From contig CAJHUS010000009.1 of the NCBI GenBank assembly GCA_905147135.1, positions 1 to 64,000 on the forward strand: DNA of 64,000 nt, written 5' to 3'. Under the pieces are notes generated by a model that saw only the letters and a list, made by a program, of their open reading frames with translations, had not been told where the DNA came from and ran no database searches. Each line of letters opens with the position of its first letter. Positions within the stretch are counted from its first letter, which is position 1. Below, in pieces: positions 61,241 through 64,000 of the stretch. This stretch comes from Blastobasis lacticolella. Taxonomy: Eukaryota; Arthropoda; Insecta; Lepidoptera; Blastobasidae. The translations under genes and the position numbers were made by a program.

Positions 61241-61436
61241 TGATTTAAAATATGTAACGAATATGTGAAATAGCGAATCTGGTGAATCGCATCAGTTGAA
61301 ACAGGAAGAAACGCGTTTGTGTATAATTGAAGTCTGTGTGGAATAAATAATGTGTTGAATGTCAGTTGTGCGGAATCCATATTGTGTAGAATCGCGAATA
61401 GGTAGAATTGCGTTTGTGTTGTACATCGATCAATCC

Positions 61437-62375
61437 ATTTGAGATGGGTCTGTACTGCGATACCAAAGAGCGGTCACCTCCCTTGTATATAGGTATTATA
61501 AGCGCTTTTTTCCATATCTTCGGGTAACATCCTTCGCTCATAGATTTTGAGAATATTATGGCCAGTGGGGTGGCTAAATTATCAGCACACTCCTTAATGA
61601 AGTATGGATGCAACTCATCAAAACCTGCGCCCTTGGAAATATTAACCCTCTTGAGGTACTTGAGAACAATAGTTGTGGAAAGATTAATAGTTGAAATATC
61701 AACAGGCGAATCGGCTACTGACAAATTTTCGTCGGTAAAATCACGTGATGGAGGTTCAAAAACTGAATGGAAATATTCATTAAAATAGCTACATACGGTA
61801 TAACCATCGTTAGAAACTCTATTGCCGAAGACTATGCTTTCCGGAATAGAATTATGGTCAGATTTTGATTTAACAAATGACCAAAAATTTTTAGGATTTT
61901 TTGTAATTTTCTCTTCAGAAAGCGTTATGAAAGAGTTATAATAATCTCTCTCCAAACATTTGACCCTTTTACGCAATAACTTAAATTCCGAGTAGTCCCG
62001 GGGATTGCCATATATATTCCACATTTTCTGTGCTTTAAGTTTTTGTTTGTCTAATTTAATGAGAGGCCGTGTATACCAGGGCGGATAATGTGAGTTATTA
62101 TGAGACAATCTTTTTGGTATGTATTTCTCTATTAGGCTGTTAATAACTTGGTAAAAGTATTCTATGAATTCGTCTGTATTCACACTATCGAGTATACTCC
62201 AGTCGGTCATGCCTAACTTGTCGTTAATACTAACATAGTCGCCTAAATGAAACTTTAATTTGTGTCTCAATAAATGGCAAATGGGTGTCTCTAAAAATCT
62301 GTCAATAAATGGCAGAGTTATGTAATATTTACGTTTTCTTATTTTCTCGCGAAAACTAACTGGTCCGGCAACCAC
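61437..62375 (-). pseudogene. LINE polymerase N-terminal part
   Basis: The minus frame gives the region before and at the start of the RT: P-P-W-Y-T, K-N-P-K-N-F-W-S-F-V, a S-x-G-A-G-F-D-E-L-H block (variant of K-S-P-G-x-D-x-I) and W-K-K-A-L-I-I-P-I-Y-K-G-G-D, then Y-R-P-I-S at the insertion point of the foldback-like element. Past that point the frame reads into the insert. Confidence 0.82.
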
Positions 62376-62573
62376 TGGTCCGGACGATATCCGCTTCGGA
62401 AGGTACTTGGATAGCCGGGAATATAGATCTTGACCACCTCACTCAACAAACACTTTCACTACACATATTATCGGGTTTGTTACCACGGTTAGTATTGTTT
62501 TTACCTCGATATTTCGACGCAGTTGCATGCGTCATGGTCACGAGTTGACTGGTGCCGCTGTGTGAAGTCGCTC

Positions 62574-63032
62574 CTAAGGACAGACATATCGGTCCACCCT
62601 CTTTCGGATTCGACGATTACCCTCACTTTGAACTCTCGAACCACTACCATTGTTACTCGCTTGATTCCCGCGACACACGAAACTCACTACGTCTTTACGC
62701 GAAACTGAAATCGATCTACTTTTACGATTGTATACATTTAACACTGGATTCCACGCACTGGACAGTTTAAACCCATCTTCACGATTAAAATTTTTGTATT
62801 TCGTTATTTCTATTGCCTCTCGCACTAGGCGTGGTATATAGTGACGTTCCGTCGACAGTACTTGGGGGTTATGTAACTCGATCCAATGATTCGTTTCGCT
62901 TTGAGTCAGGTGTTGTGCTATGGCCGACTTCTGTGCGTCGTTGTTCCTTACAGCTCTTATATGCTCCTTCATGCGGTCGACAATTGTTCGTTTTGTTTGA
63001 CCGATGTATGAGCTGCCACAACTGCAGTTCAC
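62574..63032 (-). pseudogene. Penelope-like element GIY-YIG endonuclease domain
   Basis: The frame carries N-C-S-C-G-S-S-Y-I-G-Q-T-K-R-T, which holds the Y-I-G half of the motif, then R-M-K-E-H-I-R-A-V-R, I-A-Q-H-L and W-I-E-L-H. The G-I-Y-equivalent half lies just upstream across the frame break at about 63040. This domain nicks target DNA for priming. The catalytic Arg (in the R-M-K-E-H block) is present. Confidence 0.85.
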
Positions 63033-63050
63033 TTTATAGACGCCAGGAGT

Positions 63051-63988
63051 TTAAAGAGGTAGGCAGTCCTTAGGCGAACGAAGCAGCTCTCTTATTTTGC
63101 TAAAGGGAGTAAAAACAGTTTTTATAGAATATTTCCCTAAGAATCTACCAATTTTATCAGTTACCCCTCTCACGTATGGCAAAAACGCTGGCTGTCGCTG
63201 TGCCTCCTCCTTTCTCATTTTTGGGGTGCGTTTAGGTTTGCAGGCTGTCACGCTGTACCCGTTACGTCTAAGAACAGCCCTCACATGCTCCAGCTCTTGT
63301 GAAAGATGGTTGACATCACATACATCGTAAGCTCTGTCTGTCAGTGATCTCACCACAGAATCTAGATGACGTGGGTGATGGTGAGAAGTCGCATGTAAAT
63401 ACTTGTCTGTATGTGTTATTTTTCTGTGGACAGAGTGACCCAAATTTCCATCTACTTTAGCAATCACCAATACATCCAAGAACGCAAGCTTCCGTTGTTC
63501 TTCAACTTCCAAAGTAAACTTCATTTTTGGATGGATATTGTTTAAAAATACCAAATATTCTTTTACTCGTTCCTCTTTTCCTTCTATTATACAAAAAACG
63601 TCATCTACGTACCTTTTCCATAGCTTTACAACTGATGGTGTTGTCAGAATAGAGGTGTTTTCTATAAATTCCATCCATATATTTGCTACAATTGGAGCAA
63701 CAGGACTACCCATAGCAACACCATCAATCTGTAGGTAGTATTGGCCATTGTACAAAAAATAATTGGTGTTGAGGCAGTGTTCAAGTAACTTGGCTACTTC
63801 CATCGGGATTTCATTGTCGTGAAGTTTCGTACGTTTGTGAAGAGAGACTCAACGTCAAAACTAACCATTGTCTCACTCGTACTGACGGTCGTATCTTTAA
63901 GAACCTGCACAAAATGTCTGGAGTCTTTTAAAAAGGAAGTAGTCTTGCCCGCCAAAGGTTTCAACATACTGGAAACGTACTTTGCCAA
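63051..63988 (-). pseudogene. Penelope-like element reverse transcriptase, frame-broken
   Basis: The stretch 63988-63815 has [12 protein letters not shown] one-base break near 63815 shifts to 63803-63051, which has [12 protein letters not shown], then the catalytic Y-V-D-D-V-F, a L-A-F-L-D-V-L block, H-R-K-x-T-H-T-D-K-Y-L and a C-terminal K-I-G-R-F-L block before the endonuclease. These are the Penelope RT blocks in order. The start of the RT is outside the window. Confidence 0.88.
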
Positions 63989-64000
63989 TTCGTAAGTAGG

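Larger units (their letters stand above)
59820..61436. mobile_element. Foldback-like element with 136-bp inverted ends and 8-bp duplication
   Basis: The left arm 59820-59955 and right arm 61301-61436 are inverted copies with about three mismatches. The exact duplication ATTTGAGA lies at 59812-59819 and 61437-61444, and removing the element restores the LINE reading frame. The left arm is followed by a second copy of its own TTCGCGATTCTACACAATAT unit, so the end contains a roughly 105-bp internal repeat. The centre holds TTGACC/GGTCAA-rich sequence (60040-60240), two LINE tails and a SINE. No transposase is seen. An 8-bp duplication fits hAT or related groups. Confidence 0.85.
58315..62380 (-). 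mobile_element. LINE, mostly complete ORF2, split by a foldback-like element
   Basis: On the minus strand the polymerase runs from about 62375 to 58540, with an (AATAA)n-like 3' tail near 58315-58345. It is interrupted exactly at 59820-61436 by an inverted-repeat element carrying an 8-bp duplication. The 5' end is cut off where the Penelope-like element begins. The clade is CR1/Jockey-like by wording. The endonuclease is not present. Confidence 0.85.
62490..64000 (-). mobile_element. Penelope-like element, running off the right edge
   Basis: On the minus strand a reverse transcriptase is followed by a GIY-YIG endonuclease, the arrangement peculiar to Penelope-like elements. Beyond the endonuclease the DNA has CATGACGCATGCAACTGCG and GTCGAAATATCGAGG, wording typical of the terminal region of these elements. 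The 5' part lies outside the window. Two frame breaks are seen. Confidence 0.88.

Overview
The window looks like intron-rich, AT-rich animal nuclear DNA from an insect, most likely a moth or butterfly. I infer this from the insect-type gustatory receptor, the RTE-type LINE tails ending in (ATG)n, the tRNA-derived SINEs, and the mix of mariner, Copia, Jockey/CR1-like and Penelope-like elements. No bacterial operons, CRISPR array or rRNA genes are seen, and the only tRNA-like sequences are SINE heads. The species cannot be named from sequence alone.

Two host genes are visible. On the minus strand at 4.4-5.15 kb is a large first coding exon of a class A (rhodopsin-type, peptide-like) GPCR, carrying TM1 to TM5 and ending at a splice donor; the rest of the gene is not recognised in the window. 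On the plus strand from 40.6 to 53.6 kb, nine small exons with matching splice phases assemble into an insect gustatory receptor. Its introns are filled with transposable elements, and its last exon is out of frame by one base.

The rest is a stack of transposable elements. 0-4 kb: RTE LINE pieces, a degenerate tandem repeat and an inverted-repeat element. 6.4-7.3 kb: a dead mariner. 8.0-12.7 kb: Copia A, with both LTRs and an initiator-tRNA anticodon-arm primer site. 12.7-16.9 kb: an almost full-length but frame-broken LINE. 17-18 kb: a MITE between two copies of a dispersed repeat. 18.6-21.9 kb: a 303-bp tandem array capped by inverted terminal units and interrupted by a hAT-like element. 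22.8-36.9 kb: Copia B, a head-to-tail LTR-internal-LTR-internal-LTR structure bounded by one 5-bp target duplication; both internal regions carry the same nested LINE, and only one carries a pogo-like element. 37-40.5 kb: SINEs, a TTAA-flanked MITE and a LINE remnant. 54-62.4 kb: several LINEs, one split by a foldback-like element with 136-bp inverted repeats. 62.5-64 kb: a Penelope-like element running off the right edge.

The elements do not form a pathway. The value of the window lies in the gustatory receptor model and in nested insertions whose order can be read from target-site duplications. I did not find a convincing new defence or metabolic system.
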